In this document: one piece after another, positions 23,325-32,188 of the stretch
Numbering within the stretch: position 1 is the first letter of the stretch
How the letters are laid out: each line of letters starts with the position of its first letter
Source of the DNA: Dehalococcoidia bacterium
GTDB lineage: Bacteria > Chloroflexota > Dehalococcoidia > Lucifugimonadales > UBA3495
DNA length: 43,426 nucleotides
Direction: 5' to 3'
NCBI GenBank assembly: GCA_022823505.1
Contig: JAJEIA010000043.1
Span: 1 to 43,426 of the forward strand
The notes under the pieces: model-generated
Told to the model about the DNA's origin: nothing
The model's input: the letters and a program-made list of their open reading frames with translations, nothing else
Databases searched by the model: none
Made by a program: the position numbers and the translations under genes

Positions 23325-23728
23325 TGCCTGCCATCGCTCTGGACACCTCCGTGGCGGCGGCGTGGGTTCTTGACGATGAAAACGAACCTTACGCCGACGC
23401 CGCCTTCGTATCACCGCTGATTTCCGGCTGGTTGGTTCCCCGCTTCTGGCACATTGAGATGCGTAATGTCCTGCTCACCGCCGAAAGGCGAAACCGGATG
23501 TCGTCGGCTCGAGCCGCTCAGCACTTGGAGACGTTGACCGCGCTGCCAATCGACACCGACGACCAGACCGATCTGAATGCGGCCTACGAGTTAGCCAAAG
23601 CACATGTCCTGTCGATCTACGACGCGGTGTATTTGGAACTTGCCATGCGGCGTGACGTGATGATCGCCACGCTGGACAGCAGGCTGCGTCGGGCTGCACA
23701 GTCCGAGGGCCGGCTTTGGCAGCCATGA
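23324..23728 (+). CDS. PIN-domain toxin (VapC-like)
   Basis: The 134-residue PIN RNase has ALDTSVAAAWVL (first aspartate, residue 7), HIEMRNVLL with the second acidic residue, SIYDAVYLELA with the third aspartate, and ATLDSRLRRAA with the fourth. All metal-binding acids look intact. Its ATG overlaps the antitoxin stop by one base. It probably cleaves tRNA or rRNA when freed. A GC-rich hairpin lies just after the stop codon. Confidence 0.92.
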   Translation: MPAIALDTSVAAAWVLDDENEPYADAAFVSPLISGWLVPRFWHIEMRNVLLTAERRNRMSSARAAQHLETLTALPIDTDDQTDLNAAYELAKAHVLSIYDAVYLELAMRRDVMIATLDSRLRRAAQSEGRLWQP

Positions 23729-23733
23729 AATGA

Positions 23734-23754
23734 GGGCGGGTCCCAAACCCGCCC
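23734..23754. terminator. GC-rich hairpin between convergent genes
   Basis: GGGCGGGT and ACCCGCCC pair around a 5-nt loop, in the 51-bp gap between the VapC stop and the stop of the convergent gene at 23780. There is no clear T-run on either side, so it may be a bidirectional terminator of the weak type or simply an mRNA-end stabiliser. Confidence 0.5.
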
Positions 23755-23779
23755 CTGAATACTTTGCTATCGGCCGCGG

Positions 23780-24229
23780 CTATCCCTCAAAGTCCACGCC
23801 TACGCCAACGATCTCCACCTGCATCGAGCGGATGTCCGGCGCTCCCTGGTCGAAGGTGACGCCCACCACCACGTTGATGCCGCGGTCAACCTCCGGGGCG
23901 CCCGGGATCTCAAATCTGGCGTCCAGGTTGTCGCCCTTGATGGCCATGCCCAGGTGTTCGGCGATGATCTTCTCACCGTCGTACACCAGCACCTCAGCCA
24001 CGTTGGCGTGCGAGCGGGCACGGAAGGACACCGACACTGACTCTGCCTTGGTGCGGTTCCCGTTCTGCACCGTGGGCGTGGGTATGGCGAAGTGCATCCA
24101 GGCGTTCTGGCCCTCGCTGCCCTCGATGCGGGCGAAGGGCCCGCAGTGGCGTACCGATGTGACGCGGTTTAGGTACTCGCCGGTCATCGCGGAGCCGTGT
24201 ACCCAGGATGTGAATTTCTGTCCTGCCAT
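23780..24229 (-). CDS. Conserved hypothetical beta-rich protein
   Basis: The 149-residue product begins MAGQKFTSWVHGSAM after a strong AGGAGG ribosome binding site, which fixes the start at 24229. It has alternating hydrophobic strands (AWMHFAIPTPTVQN, ESVSVSFRA, VAEVLVYDGEKIIAEH, INVVVGVTFD) and ends VEIVGVGVDFEG, suggesting a beta-sandwich. There is no signal peptide. I have seen similar 'WVHGxxx' proteins annotated only as DUFs and cannot name a function. The 63-codon upstream extension is mostly the family A repeat region and is not coding. Confidence 0.8.
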   Translation of the reverse strand: MAGQKFTSWVHGSAMTGEYLNRVTSVRHCGPFARIEGSEGQNAWMHFAIPTPTVQNGNRTKAESVSVSFRARSHANVAEVLVYDGEKIIAEHLGMAIKGDNLDARFEIPGAPEVDRGINVVVGVTFDQGAPDIRSMQVEIVGVGVDFEG

Positions 24230-24367
24230 CGTATTAACCTCCTGCCGGCGGCGCGGTTGGATCGCGCGATTGTCTTTACTGATCAGGGGGATTGGATCGC
24301 GGTACAGAATACCCGCCGGGTGGTTAGTCCGCAAGGAGTGCCCCGCCAACGCCTGCCGGCAATTGCC

Positions 24368-24497
24368 TTTACATCGATGGACAGGATTTACAGGATGTTG
24401 ACGATTCCGAAGAACCATTCAATCCACACCGCCGTTTGGAACGGCCGGACCTTCACGACAATCAGTTGATCCTGTCCATCCTGTATATCGATGTAAA
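24368..24497. repeat. Dispersed inverted repeat, family A (paired arms)
   Basis: Arms at 24368-24396 and 24469-24497 each begin with TTTACATCGAT on their outer side and are 29 nt long. They enclose 72 bp of unrelated sequence, the same loop size as the pair at 1538-1667. This element fills much of the gap between ogt and the conserved hypothetical gene. Confidence 0.8.
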
Positions 24498-24507
24498 GTA
24501 GCTCCGG

Positions 24508-25044
24508 TTACAGCAACGCGCCCCGGCTGCGCTCCATCTCCAGCAACCGCGCCTTCACGCCGATGCCCCCGGCTCCGTACCCGTGCAGACCCCCGTTGCT
24601 GCCCACCACCCGGTGGCATGGGATGATCAGCGGGAAGGGGTTCCTGGCCATTGCCTGGCCGGCGGCCCGCGATGCCCTGGGACTCCCGGCGGCCTCGGCC
24701 AGCCATTGGTAGGATCGGGTCTCGCCCGGCGGTATGCCCCGGCACGCGGCCCATGCCGCCCCGAAGAACGGGGAGGCGCCGGAGAGATCCAGGGGGATCC
24801 GGTCCAGCGCGGTGACATTGCCCGCAAAATACTCGCCGAACGCTGCCAGCGCGTCCGCAAAGACGGCCGCGTTGTCCTCGGCTTGGTCCACGGCAGTGCC
24901 CAGACCGTCCAGGGCGTCCTGCGGCTCCGGTTGCAGGCTGACCCGTTGCAAACCCTGCGCGGAACCCAGCAGCGCCAGCCACCCGAAGGGAGTTTCCGTC
25001 AGGCAGAAGTAGAGGGTTGCACCCGGTTGCGTGACTTGGGCCAT
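24508..25044 (-). CDS. ogt: Methylated-DNA-[protein]-cysteine S-methyltransferase
   Basis: This single-use repair protein removes O6-alkyl groups from guanine onto its own cysteine. The 178-residue product has an N-terminal ribonuclease-like domain and the C-terminal helix-turn-helix with PFPLIIPCHRVVGSNGGLHGYG. The alkyl-acceptor cysteine is in PCHR (Cys143) and the asparagine hinge follows. The ATG at 25044 follows GGAAGGTCTGCCTG. A longer frame upstream lies inside the transglutaminase gene and is a shadow. It is last in the minus-strand cluster that begins with moxR, 23 bp after the transglutaminase stop. No Ada-type regulatory domain is present. Confidence 0.95.
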   Translation of the reverse strand: MAQVTQPGATLYFCLTETPFGWLALLGSAQGLQRVSLQPEPQDALDGLGTAVDQAEDNAAVFADALAAFGEYFAGNVTALDRIPLDLSGASPFFGAAWAACRGIPPGETRSYQWLAEAAGSPRASRAAGQAMARNPFPLIIPCHRVVGSNGGLHGYGAGGIGVKARLLEMERSRGALL

Positions 25045-25067
25045 CAGGCAGACCTTCCGTGTTGGTT

Positions 25068-27608
25068 TCAGACTTCCCGGCGACGCAGCGCGTACCACGC
25101 CAGCGGCCCGCGAACCGTCCTCCAAGCCTCGATCACGCTCGGGTCCGCGTCCGCACGGAAGCCTACGTGCCCCGCATACCGATGGAGGACGTAGGCGTTG
25201 ACGATGCGGCCGATATCCTGCGCCTGCTCCGGCACGGCCGTGGCCAGTATCCCCGCCCACTGGTGCGGCGTCTGGTGCTCCCGCAGCGGAACCGACGCCA
25301 ACCGGCCCAGGCGACGCAGGCGGCGGTACGCGTCCGGTACGTCGCTGGGCGGCGCGAACAGCCACCGCCACATGGCCCAGACGACCAGCGCCAGGGCTGC
25401 CGCCGCGGCCGCGACGCCCCCCACCCAGGGCAGGAAGCCGCGGGCGGTTGTGGCCCAGCCGTCGCCTATGGGATCGCCACCCACCAGGTCCGATTCGTCC
25501 AAACCGTCCTCGAAATCTTCGCATTCCTCTTCGATCTCGCAGAGCAGATCGTCGACGACGTCGGCGTCGCCGGCGGACGCCGACATCCTGGCCTGCTCTT
25601 CCGGCGGGATGGCCACTGGGATCTCCTTACCGGGAGTGGGCTCGAAGGGGATCCAGCCGTAGCCGGGGAAGAACACCTCGGTCCAGCCGTGGCTATGGCG
25701 GTCCGTCACCACGTAGATGTGTGAACCGTCGGCGAGGTTTCCGGTGGTGTAGCCGGTGGTCATTCGGGCCGGCACGCCCAGGCTTCGCATCAGGACGGTC
25801 ATGGCGGAGCCGAAGTACTCGCTGTAGCCCTGGCCGCTTTCGAACAGGAAGTAGTCCACGCCGTCCGAACCGAAGGGCGGCGGATCGATGGCCAGGTTGT
25901 AGGTGTAGTTGCTCTTGAGATATTGCTCGATCGCCGCAGCCTGGTCGTAGGGCGTTTCCGCCCCGCCGGTGATCGCCCGCGCCAACTCCGCCACCCGCGG
26001 CGGCATGTCGGGCGGCAACTGGGTGTACCGCGCCCACAGCCACGGAGCGTATTCCTCGCCGGCGGTGCGTAACTCCTCCGGTTCTGCCGAGGACACCGAG
26101 GTGGTGAGCTGGTACGGCTCTCCGGCTTCCGCGGCGCCGCCGGCGGCGCGCACCGCGAGAACGTCCGGCTCCGAGGGCACAATCTCGCCGATCACGGCGT
26201 TGACGACGCTCCCGGCGGAATCCCGCTCAATAGATTCCAGCACAAAGGACGTGGGCAGCACGCCCGCCACCGTTTCCGCCGCGGCGAAGGCGTCCGCCGA
26301 CACGGCGTCGCGTAGCCCGTCCACCGCCAGCCGCAGGGTCGAAGGCAGCAGGTCGGTCTCGCTCTCCTGGTTCGGATCGATGACGTACCTAGGGGAATCA
26401 AAAGTTTCCACGCGCACGTCGCGATTGGCGCCAATCACCTGCCCGCCGGCGAAGAGGCTCCGGCTGTCGTAGTTGGGAATGACCTCAAAGGTCACGTTGA
26501 AGCGTTCCTGGTGGGGATTGGGCGCGCTGTACTCCGGTTTCCAGCCCGGCTCCCGGAGCACGGTTCCGTCGGATAACCACCCCTCGTGGGTGTAGGTCGC
26601 GTAGGAACGCGCTTTCCAATACATGGGCACCGGGGAGTTGACCTGCAGCACCGGCGTGTCGGTGGGGTTGATGGTGCCCTGGAAGGCCATGGTGTCGCCC
26701 CAGATGCGGTAGGGCAGCGGACGCCGCGCCGGCAGCCCGGCGAAGAGCCGGTTGAAGTCCTCCTCCCACGATACCAATGGAGTACGCGTGAGGGAGTAGA
26801 AAGAGTTGGCCGGGCCCCACTGGCCTCCCACGGGCAGCAGGAAGGCGATCACCAGGGCCGCGATGGCCACCAGCGACGTGTCGCTGACGGTCAGGATGCC
26901 CAGGTGCCCGTCGTAAACGCGGCCTTCCGCGTCCCAGCGCTGCCGCGAGCGCATGGACTGGACCCATCCCACCAGCAGCAGGCCGGTGAATACGTAGATC
27001 GCCAGGTAGATGCTGGCGGTATCCGGCAGGAAGGTGAGGTTGGACATCAGACCCACCGCGCCCAGGGCAAACACGCCCCAGAAGTTCCGGTAGCGGAAGA
27101 ACACCCATCCCGCCAGGTAGCCGGACAGCCAGGCGGCCATCATCAGTCCCACCGCGAAGGGCAGTGGGTCCACGCTGATCCCTTCGTTGCGGGCCGCCAT
27201 CACCCACAGTCCCAGCCGCTCGAACAGTTCCCCCGCGGTGGCGACCTGCAATTCGTCGGGCGACGCGACGACCATCTGCCATACTATGACGCCGATGCCG
27301 ATGAGCAGCCCGACCGGCAGCACCAGGCCGGTCCACAGGCGGATGCGCGTCAGCGGAATGGCGGTCAGGACCGCCAGGATCATGACCAGGACCAACGACG
27401 GCGATGGCGCCCAGTCCGCCACCTCCACCGACCATACGACGATGATCATGTTGAGGAGCAGCAGTCCGGCGGCCACCCAGCCGTCGGGCGGTCGCAGCGC
27501 GGTCAGGGCCGAAAGCAACCAGCGGGCCGCGCCGGCGCCGCTCCACGACGGGTTGGCGCCCGGCGAGGGCTGAGTCAAGGTAGGGGACGGGGCCGTTATC
27601 GTAGCCAT
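25068..27608 (-). CDS. TgpA-like membrane protein with transglutaminase-like domain
   Basis: The 846-residue protein has about seven N-terminal membrane helices (residues 30-270), a long extracytoplasmic region, a transglutaminase-like domain (about 540-670), another membrane helix near 740-760, and a C-terminal cytoplasmic DUF4129-like segment. It is the usual partner of MoxR and DUF58 genes. The domain normally has a Cys-His-Asp triad, as in GYCEYF, but here it reads GYSEYFG (Ser596), with His640 in HSHGW and Glu656 in FEPTPG. The nucleophile and acid are therefore changed. It may be a non-catalytic or serine-using variant. The ATG is behind weak spacing, 47 bp after the DUF58 stop. Confidence 0.9.
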   Translation of the reverse strand: MATITAPSPTLTQPSPGANPSWSGAGAARWLLSALTALRPPDGWVAAGLLLLNMIIVVWSVEVADWAPSPSLVLVMILAVLTAIPLTRIRLWTGLVLPVGLLIGIGVIVWQMVVASPDELQVATAGELFERLGLWVMAARNEGISVDPLPFAVGLMMAAWLSGYLAGWVFFRYRNFWGVFALGAVGLMSNLTFLPDTASIYLAIYVFTGLLLVGWVQSMRSRQRWDAEGRVYDGHLGILTVSDTSLVAIAALVIAFLLPVGGQWGPANSFYSLTRTPLVSWEEDFNRLFAGLPARRPLPYRIWGDTMAFQGTINPTDTPVLQVNSPVPMYWKARSYATYTHEGWLSDGTVLREPGWKPEYSAPNPHQERFNVTFEVIPNYDSRSLFAGGQVIGANRDVRVETFDSPRYVIDPNQESETDLLPSTLRLAVDGLRDAVSADAFAAAETVAGVLPTSFVLESIERDSAGSVVNAVIGEIVPSEPDVLAVRAAGGAAEAGEPYQLTTSVSSAEPEELRTAGEEYAPWLWARYTQLPPDMPPRVAELARAITGGAETPYDQAAAIEQYLKSNYTYNLAIDPPPFGSDGVDYFLFESGQGYSEYFGSAMTVLMRSLGVPARMTTGYTTGNLADGSHIYVVTDRHSHGWTEVFFPGYGWIPFEPTPGKEIPVAIPPEEQARMSASAGDADVVDDLLCEIEEECEDFEDGLDESDLVGGDPIGDGWATTARGFLPWVGGVAAAAAALALVVWAMWRWLFAPPSDVPDAYRRLRRLGRLASVPLREHQTPHQWAGILATAVPEQAQDIGRIVNAYVLHRYAGHVGFRADADPSVIEAWRTVRGPLAWYALRRREV

Positions 27609-27655
27609 GACCTGGTTACTCTACGTCATCTTTTCGTGCGGGCCGCATTGTATCG

Positions 27656-28990
27656 CTACGCAACCCGGCCGGCTACCGGTTCGACGCCGGCGGTATCCGC
27701 CGCGGCCGGGGAAGCTCCGACGCCCTCTGGCATCCTGGCGCCTCCCACTGCCAGCGGACGCGACAGGGCCAGGTTGATGTCTTCGTCGCGTCGCACGATG
27801 TAGATCGGTATGTCGTGCTGGGCCAGGTACTCGGCGACGGCCTGGCCGGTGGTCCCGGTGCTGGATTCGCCTCCCGGATCCGTGAACGACGTGTGGTCCA
27901 CGTAGCATACCGTGATGTTGATGCCCTGGCGTCGCAGGCTGACCAGCGCCGAGGTCCACTCCGGCCGGCGCGAGGCGGTGATCACCATCAGCGTGTTGAA
28001 GCCCGACAGGTGCGGGCGCAGGTCATAGATGAACCGCTCCAGTGACAGCGTCCCGTCCGCGCGGATGCCGGCCAGCGTCTCCATCAATATGCCCAACTGG
28101 GCCGGCCGGCGGTCGGGGTTCAGCATCCAGAGGTCGGCGGAGTTGGCGGCCAGGCCGACGGGAACCGCCGTTTCGTCCCAGTGCTGCACCAGCGAGGCGG
28201 CCACGGTGACGGCCAGCTCTTCCGTGTTGTCCGGGGGATCGCCCAGGTGGGAGCGCCGGTCCATGTCCAGCAGCACCCACGCCTGCGCCGACACGCCGAT
28301 GTCGAACTCCTTCACCATCAGGCGGTTCATGCGGGCGGTGTACGGCCAGTGGATCCGCCGCAGGCTGTCGCCGTGGGCGTAGTCGCGCACCGTGGACGAT
28401 TCTGGGGTGATGGCCGGCGTGCGCCGCGAGAAGACCGAGTCGCTGGGCAGGTTGGCGAAGCGGCGGTCCAGGTCGGGCAGCGGCACGGTCCTCGGCAGCA
28501 CCGTGTAGGACTGGTGGTTGAGGAACGTCCGGCTCAGGCGGAACAGCCCGAAGGGGTCGCGGGCGGTGACGCGCACCTGCCCGGTGCGGTAGATGCCGCG
28601 ACGGGACAGGTAGGTGGCGATGCGAAACGAACGCACCTGCCCCTTGACCAGTGCCACGGTGCGGCCGCCCGGTTCCGCCAGGTCGGTGTCCTCCATCACT
28701 TCCAGCCACGACTTGGGTAGCCGCGTGCGGTTGATCAGCTGGATCTGACCTTCCAGGTAATCGCCCACGCGTCCCCGTGTGCCCAGCCGGGTCAGCCGCA
28801 CCTCGATGCCCCGCAGGTTCAGCCAGGCCCAGCCGTAGCCGATTATGACCAGCAGCACGAGTGTGAACAGCAGCCGGTAGAAGAACGAGAAACCGGTTCC
28901 CAGCGAGTAGAACAGCACCGCCAGGATCAGCAGGCTGAACAGTATTTTGCGCCGGTGCTCTACGATGAAAGACTTGATCATGTCGGACAC
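27656..28990 (-). CDS. DUF58 domain membrane protein
   Basis: The 444-residue protein has two membrane helices near the N-terminus (residues about 14-50), then a beta-rich region with RRGIYRTGQVRVTARDPFGLF, and the DUF58 hallmark DYAHGDSLRRIHWPYTARMNRLMVKEFD (about 203-230), followed by a von Willebrand A-like fold. It belongs to the MoxR-DUF58-transglutaminase system, thought to assist assembly or maturation of envelope or secreted complexes. A GTG at 28990 or an ATG at 28981 could be the start, and neither has a good ribosome binding site. In this genome two HicAB modules separate it from moxR. Confidence 0.92.
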   Translation of the reverse strand: MSDMIKSFIVEHRRKILFSLLILAVLFYSLGTGFSFFYRLLFTLVLLVIIGYGWAWLNLRGIEVRLTRLGTRGRVGDYLEGQIQLINRTRLPKSWLEVMEDTDLAEPGGRTVALVKGQVRSFRIATYLSRRGIYRTGQVRVTARDPFGLFRLSRTFLNHQSYTVLPRTVPLPDLDRRFANLPSDSVFSRRTPAITPESSTVRDYAHGDSLRRIHWPYTARMNRLMVKEFDIGVSAQAWVLLDMDRRSHLGDPPDNTEELAVTVAASLVQHWDETAVPVGLAANSADLWMLNPDRRPAQLGILMETLAGIRADGTLSLERFIYDLRPHLSGFNTLMVITASRRPEWTSALVSLRRQGINITVCYVDHTSFTDPGGESSTGTTGQAVAEYLAQHDIPIYIVRRDEDINLALSRPLAVGGARMPEGVGASPAAADTAGVEPVAGRVA

Positions 28991-28998
28991 GTAGCTGT

Positions 28999-29271
28999 CT
29001 AGTTGTTCCAGAAATCGGGATTGGTGGACTGTTCGGGAATATTCCCGTTCATAGCTTCGCGAAATTCGTCAACGGTCATACGTAGCTGCTTGGTGATGAT
29101 CCCGCCCATGTAACGAGCTCTGATCTCATGGTTGCCGAAAGAAACTTTCGTATACAAGCCAAGCCCAAAGTGCCTATACCGCCAATGGTCGTTATGAGCA
29201 GTTTCGACAAACCCCATCCTGAGGAATAATCGGCGTAGCTCACGGGCCCGCACATTGGCGTATCGCAGCAT
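28999..29271 (-). CDS. hicA: HicA-like toxin, copy 1
   Basis: The 90-residue protein matches the HicA double-stranded-RNA-binding-like fold: NVRARELRRLFLRMGFVETAHNDHWRYRH with the active-site histidine in the second strand, then a basic segment and a C-terminal helix (TVDEFREAMNG). HicA toxins are mRNA interferases. It overlaps its HicB partner as ATGA, and this antitoxin-first order is the reverse of the classic hicAB order. A second, highly similar copy lies at 29650-29922. Lower GC than the surrounding moxR and DUF58 genes. Confidence 0.85.
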   Translation of the reverse strand: MLRYANVRARELRRLFLRMGFVETAHNDHWRYRHFGLGLYTKVSFGNHEIRARYMGGIITKQLRMTVDEFREAMNGNIPEQSTNPDFWNN

Positions 29272-29576
29272 CAGACGCCGGCTGGCAATTCGGTTGGGAT
29301 CGATACTCGGTGGATTTTGTAAGGGACGCCCTCAGCCGCAAGCTCTTCCATGATCTCGGCCATTTCGGTCGTGGCCTCCGCTTCATCCGCCAGGGATCTC
29401 CCGTCCTCCCAAGGATGCAGGATCACGTCAGTCATCGACGAGGTGATGTTTGCCAACGCCGCCGCCTCCGTGTCCCCTTGCCCTCCGACGCCCAGCACGT
29501 ACGAGCACCACGCGGCATAGCCCGGCGTGCCATCAGATGTCGCGTCTTCCCAAATCAATACGTCAAAGGTGTGCAT
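29271..29576 (-). CDS. hicB: HicB-like antitoxin, copy 1
   Basis: The 101-residue acidic protein opens HTFDVLIWEDATSDGTPGYAAWCSYVLGVGGQGDTEAAALANI, which is the HicB partial RNase-H-like fold with the GDTEEEAL helix. It ends in KIHRVSIPTEL, a strand common in HicB tails. No separate DNA-binding domain is visible. The ATG at 29576 follows AAAGAGAGATACGAGC. The longer frame to 29627 has no family support. It is paired with and upstream of hicA copy 1. Confidence 0.85.
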   Translation of the reverse strand: MHTFDVLIWEDATSDGTPGYAAWCSYVLGVGGQGDTEAAALANITSSMTDVILHPWEDGRSLADEAEATTEMAEIMEELAAEGVPYKIHRVSIPTELPAGV

Positions 29577-29649
29577 GCTCGTATCTCTCTTTGATGTCGC
29601 GGCGCCTTGCCGGCCAACGGGCGCCAATGCAACAGACTTCCAATCTTGG

Positions 29650-29922
29650 TCAGTTGCTCCAAAACTCCGGGTTGGTAAACCGCTCTGGTATATTCCCGTT
29701 CATAGCTTCACGAAACTCGTCAACTGTCATACCTAGCTGGGTAGTGATAATTTCGCCCATCAAGGCCGCTCGGATCTCTTGGTTGCCAAAGGACACTTTA
29801 GTACGTAAGCCGAGGCCCGGGTGACGATAACGCCAATGATCGTTGTGGGCGGTTTCGACGAACCCCATCCTGGCTAGTAAACGTCGTAGCTCACGCGGCC
29901 GGACATTGGCGTAGCGCGGCAT
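29650..29922 (-). CDS. hicA: HicA-like toxin, copy 2
   Basis: The 90-residue product is nearly collinear with copy 1 over its whole length: same MxRYANVRxRELRRL opening, same GFVETAHNDHWRYRH active-site region, same TVDEFREAMNGNIPE tail. It differs at scattered positions (for example SFGNQEIRAALMGEIITTQLGM). The two therefore arose by duplication of a complete HicB-HicA unit. Whether the pairs cross-neutralise or are insulated is unknown. It overlaps its own HicB in ATGA. Confidence 0.85.
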   Translation of the reverse strand: MPRYANVRPRELRRLLARMGFVETAHNDHWRYRHPGLGLRTKVSFGNQEIRAALMGEIITTQLGMTVDEFREAMNGNIPERFTNPEFWSN

Positions 29923-30227
29923 CAGACGCTAGCGGGCAGTTCAGTCGAGATCGATACCTGGTGCATCTTGTAAGGGATACCCTCAGAAAAAAGCTTCTTG
30001 ATGATCCCGGCCATTTCGGTCGCGGCTTCCTCGGCATTTGCCAAAGAAACGCCATCATCCCACGGGTGCAAGATTACATCCGTCATCACCGAGGTGATAT
30101 CCGCCAAAGCCTCTTCTTCCGTATCCCCCTGCCCCCATACTCCTACGACGTAGGAGCACCACGCACCATATCCCATCGATCCATCTTCCGACGGATCTTC
30201 CCAGACCAGAACGTCAAAGGTGTACAT
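29922..30227 (-). CDS. hicB: HicB-like antitoxin, copy 2
   Basis: The 101-residue HicB-like protein has MYTFDVLVWEDPSEDGSMGYGAWCSYVVGV and GDTEEEALADI at the N-terminus and KMHQVSISTEL at the C-terminus. It is about as long as copy 1 and aligns without gaps by eye. The sequence GACCTCTCCG region just upstream supplies AGAGGTCAGGAT as ribosome binding site. It starts 24 bp after the moxR stop, so both HicBA modules probably lie in the moxR transcript as well as having their own control. Confidence 0.85.
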   Translation of the reverse strand: MYTFDVLVWEDPSEDGSMGYGAWCSYVVGVWGQGDTEEEALADITSVMTDVILHPWDDGVSLANAEEAATEMAGIIKKLFSEGIPYKMHQVSISTELPASV

Positions 30228-30251
30228 ATCCTGACCTCTCCGCTCGCGGGC

Positions 30252-31238
30252 CTACCGCGCCCCCGGCACCGGCACGCTGTTCAGCAGCTCGCTCACCATC
30301 TGCTCCGCCCGCACCCCGCGCATCCGGGCGGCCGGCGTCAGCACGATGCGGTGGGCCAGCACGGCCACCGCCAGCTCCTTGATGTCGTCGGGCAGCACGT
30401 AGTCCCGGCCGCGCACCAAGGCCAGCGCCCGCCCGGTGCGGAACAGGCCCAGCGATGCCCGCGGCGATGCGCCCAGCGCCGCGTCGGCGTGCTCCCGCGT
30501 GGCCTCGGCCAGCGCCACCAGGTACTCACGGACCAGCCCGTCGACGTATACGTCCTGCGCCGCTTCCTGCATCTCGAGCACCTGCTCCGGCGTCGCCACG
30601 GGCTCGAGGTCCAGGATCGGATGCGAGTGCTCCTGCTGCGCGATGATCGTGATCTCTTCCTCGAAGCGCGGGTACCCCACGTTGATGCGCATCAGGAACC
30701 GGTCCAGCTGCGCCTCCGGCAGCGGGAACGTCCCCTCGTACTCGATTGAGTTCTGGGTGGCGATCACCAGGAACGGCGGGGACAGCGGATGCGTGACCCC
30801 GTCCACCGTCACCTGGCGCTCTTCCATGGCTTCCAGCAGCGCCGACTGGGTCTTGGGCGTGGCACGGTTGATCTCGTCGGCCAGCACCAGCTGCGCCGCG
30901 ATGGGGCCGGAACGGAACGAAAACTCGCCGGTGGACTGGTTGTACACCGATACGCCGGTCACGTCGCTGGGCAGGAGGTCGGGGGTGAACTGGATGCGCG
31001 AAAAGGTCCCGCCGATGGAGGTGGCGATGGAACGGGCCAGCATCGTCTTGCCGACCCCCGGCACATCCTCAACGAGGATATGGCCCTCGGCGATCAGCGC
31101 GGCCAGCGCCATCTCGATCACGTCGCTCTTCCCGACGATGACCGTGGCCACGTTGTCGGCGATCCGCTGCGCCACGGCGGCGGCGTCCAGGATGGCCGGC
31201 GCCACGCCGGCCGCGGGGGAGACTGCTGTGTTTTGCAC
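30252..31238 (-). CDS. moxR: MoxR-family AAA+ ATPase
   Basis: The 328-residue AAA+ protein has [15 protein letters not shown] (Walker A), [23 protein letters not shown] (Walker B and MoxR sensor region) and [22 protein letters not shown]. MoxR ATPases act as chaperones in assembling complexes with DUF58/VWA partners. I chose the GTG at 31238 with GAGGACAGTACC upstream, which gives the family's normal length. The frame runs 81 codons further back through a family B repeat fragment and is unlikely to be translated. DUF58 and transglutaminase partners follow after the inserted HicBA pairs. Confidence 0.94.
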   Translation of the reverse strand: MQNTAVSPAAGVAPAILDAAAVAQRIADNVATVIVGKSDVIEMALAALIAEGHILVEDVPGVGKTMLARSIATSIGGTFSRIQFTPDLLPSDVTGVSVYNQSTGEFSFRSGPIAAQLVLADEINRATPKTQSALLEAMEERQVTVDGVTHPLSPPFLVIATQNSIEYEGTFPLPEAQLDRFLMRINVGYPRFEEEITIIAQQEHSHPILDLEPVATPEQVLEMQEAAQDVYVDGLVREYLVALAEATREHADAALGASPRASLGLFRTGRALALVRGRDYVLPDDIKELAVAVLAHRIVLTPAARMRGVRAEQMVSELLNSVPVPGAR

Positions 31239-31310
31239 GGTACTGTCCTCGCCAGTTTGGCTGAGTTTGGGCCAGTTTAGCACAGGCAGCCCCGCCTCTA
31301 CCGCTGCTGC

Positions 31311-31340
31311 GTCATTGCAAGCGCAGCGTGGCAATCCCGA
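31311..31340. repeat. Dispersed repeat, family B (single arm)
   Basis: One arm of the GTCATxGCxAG...GTGGCAATC type lies in the divergent 31239-31520 gap between moxR and the defence-like cluster. That gap otherwise holds only a possible promoter for the cluster: TTGACA at 31475-31480 with a poor CAAAAT at 31499-31504. Confidence 0.55.
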
Positions 31341-31520
31341 CCCCGATGCTACAATCGCGGCCGCCAATGCGGAGTCGCGGAAAAGGCTGCCGGCGTCCGC
31401 GGAGGGCAGGGCGGTGGAAGGGATGTTGGGGCGGTTGTTGAATGGGTCTGATTCAACTTGCACTCCTAGAATACTTGACATTGTCAGCTAACTAGGGCCA
31501 AAATACTGGCGGAGGTCAGC

Positions 31521-32183
31521 ATGCCTGAATTGGATCGCTTTGAACGCGCATTTGCTGCCGGGTGGCGAAAGGCATATCGGCGCGCCAGGATGGAGGGTAC
31601 TTCTCTAGAAGAAGTTGCTGACATACTGACTGGGGCTCTTTCCAAGGAACTGCGTGACGGCGGCGGCGTACCGGGCTTTCGTGAAATGGAACGCGTCGTT
31701 GAGGAAATGGTTCAGGGAAGCGCTGTTGGCTTCGGTTCAGCAGGACAGGAAGCTGAAGCTTTGATACGAGCCTTCACTGTACTGGAACGTATCGTACAAG
31801 ATCACGCTGGCCATACTCACACCAAAATTGCATCCGATGTTGCCAAATCCATAATCGTTCACACTGACGAAGGGCCTATTGCGCTGCGCTTCGTAGAGCG
31901 CATATGCAATGCCATATTGGAGCGTCGTTTCTTTGCCAACGCGCGCCAAAACCTGGTTGCCCAAGACAAACTCGCAAATTACATGGAAGCACAGCAGTGG
32001 CAGAGTCGGATAGAGCAAATCATGCAACCCGCTATTACAGAGATTGCAGGACGAGTCGCCCAGAACCCAGACGCTAAGGGCTTACAGGCCCCAAACCGTA
32101 TCGTGACGAAGGAATCGACCAGCGACCTCCTGAATGAAGATTTGACCTCTGCGCAGAAGCCGGACGGCACTTCAGTGAGATAA
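31521..32183 (+). CDS. Unknown helical protein, first gene of the QueC-like cluster
   Basis: This 220-residue, almost entirely alpha-helical protein has no signal peptide or membrane segment. It begins ELDRFERAFAAGWRKAYRRA. The middle has long amphipathic helices (ALIRAFTVLERIVQ, RFVERICNAILERRFF). The last 35 residues are polar and probably disordered. The ATG follows GGCGGAGGTCAGC. It lies five bases ahead of the QueC-like gene, so the two should be co-translated. It does not look like the known QatB. I recognise no family. Its position suggests a substrate, adaptor or effector for the QueC-like enzyme. Confidence 0.8.
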   Translation: MPELDRFERAFAAGWRKAYRRARMEGTSLEEVADILTGALSKELRDGGGVPGFREMERVVEEMVQGSAVGFGSAGQEAEALIRAFTVLERIVQDHAGHTHTKIASDVAKSIIVHTDEGPIALRFVERICNAILERRFFANARQNLVAQDKLANYMEAQQWQSRIEQIMQPAITEIAGRVAQNPDAKGLQAPNRIVTKESTSDLLNEDLTSAQKPDGTSVR

Positions 32184-32188
32184 AAAAG

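Noticed and set aside
25045..25524. N-terminal extension of ogt to about 338 residues
   Set aside because: The extension overlaps the transglutaminase gene in another frame. The normal-length Ogt starts at 25044 with a ribosome binding site.
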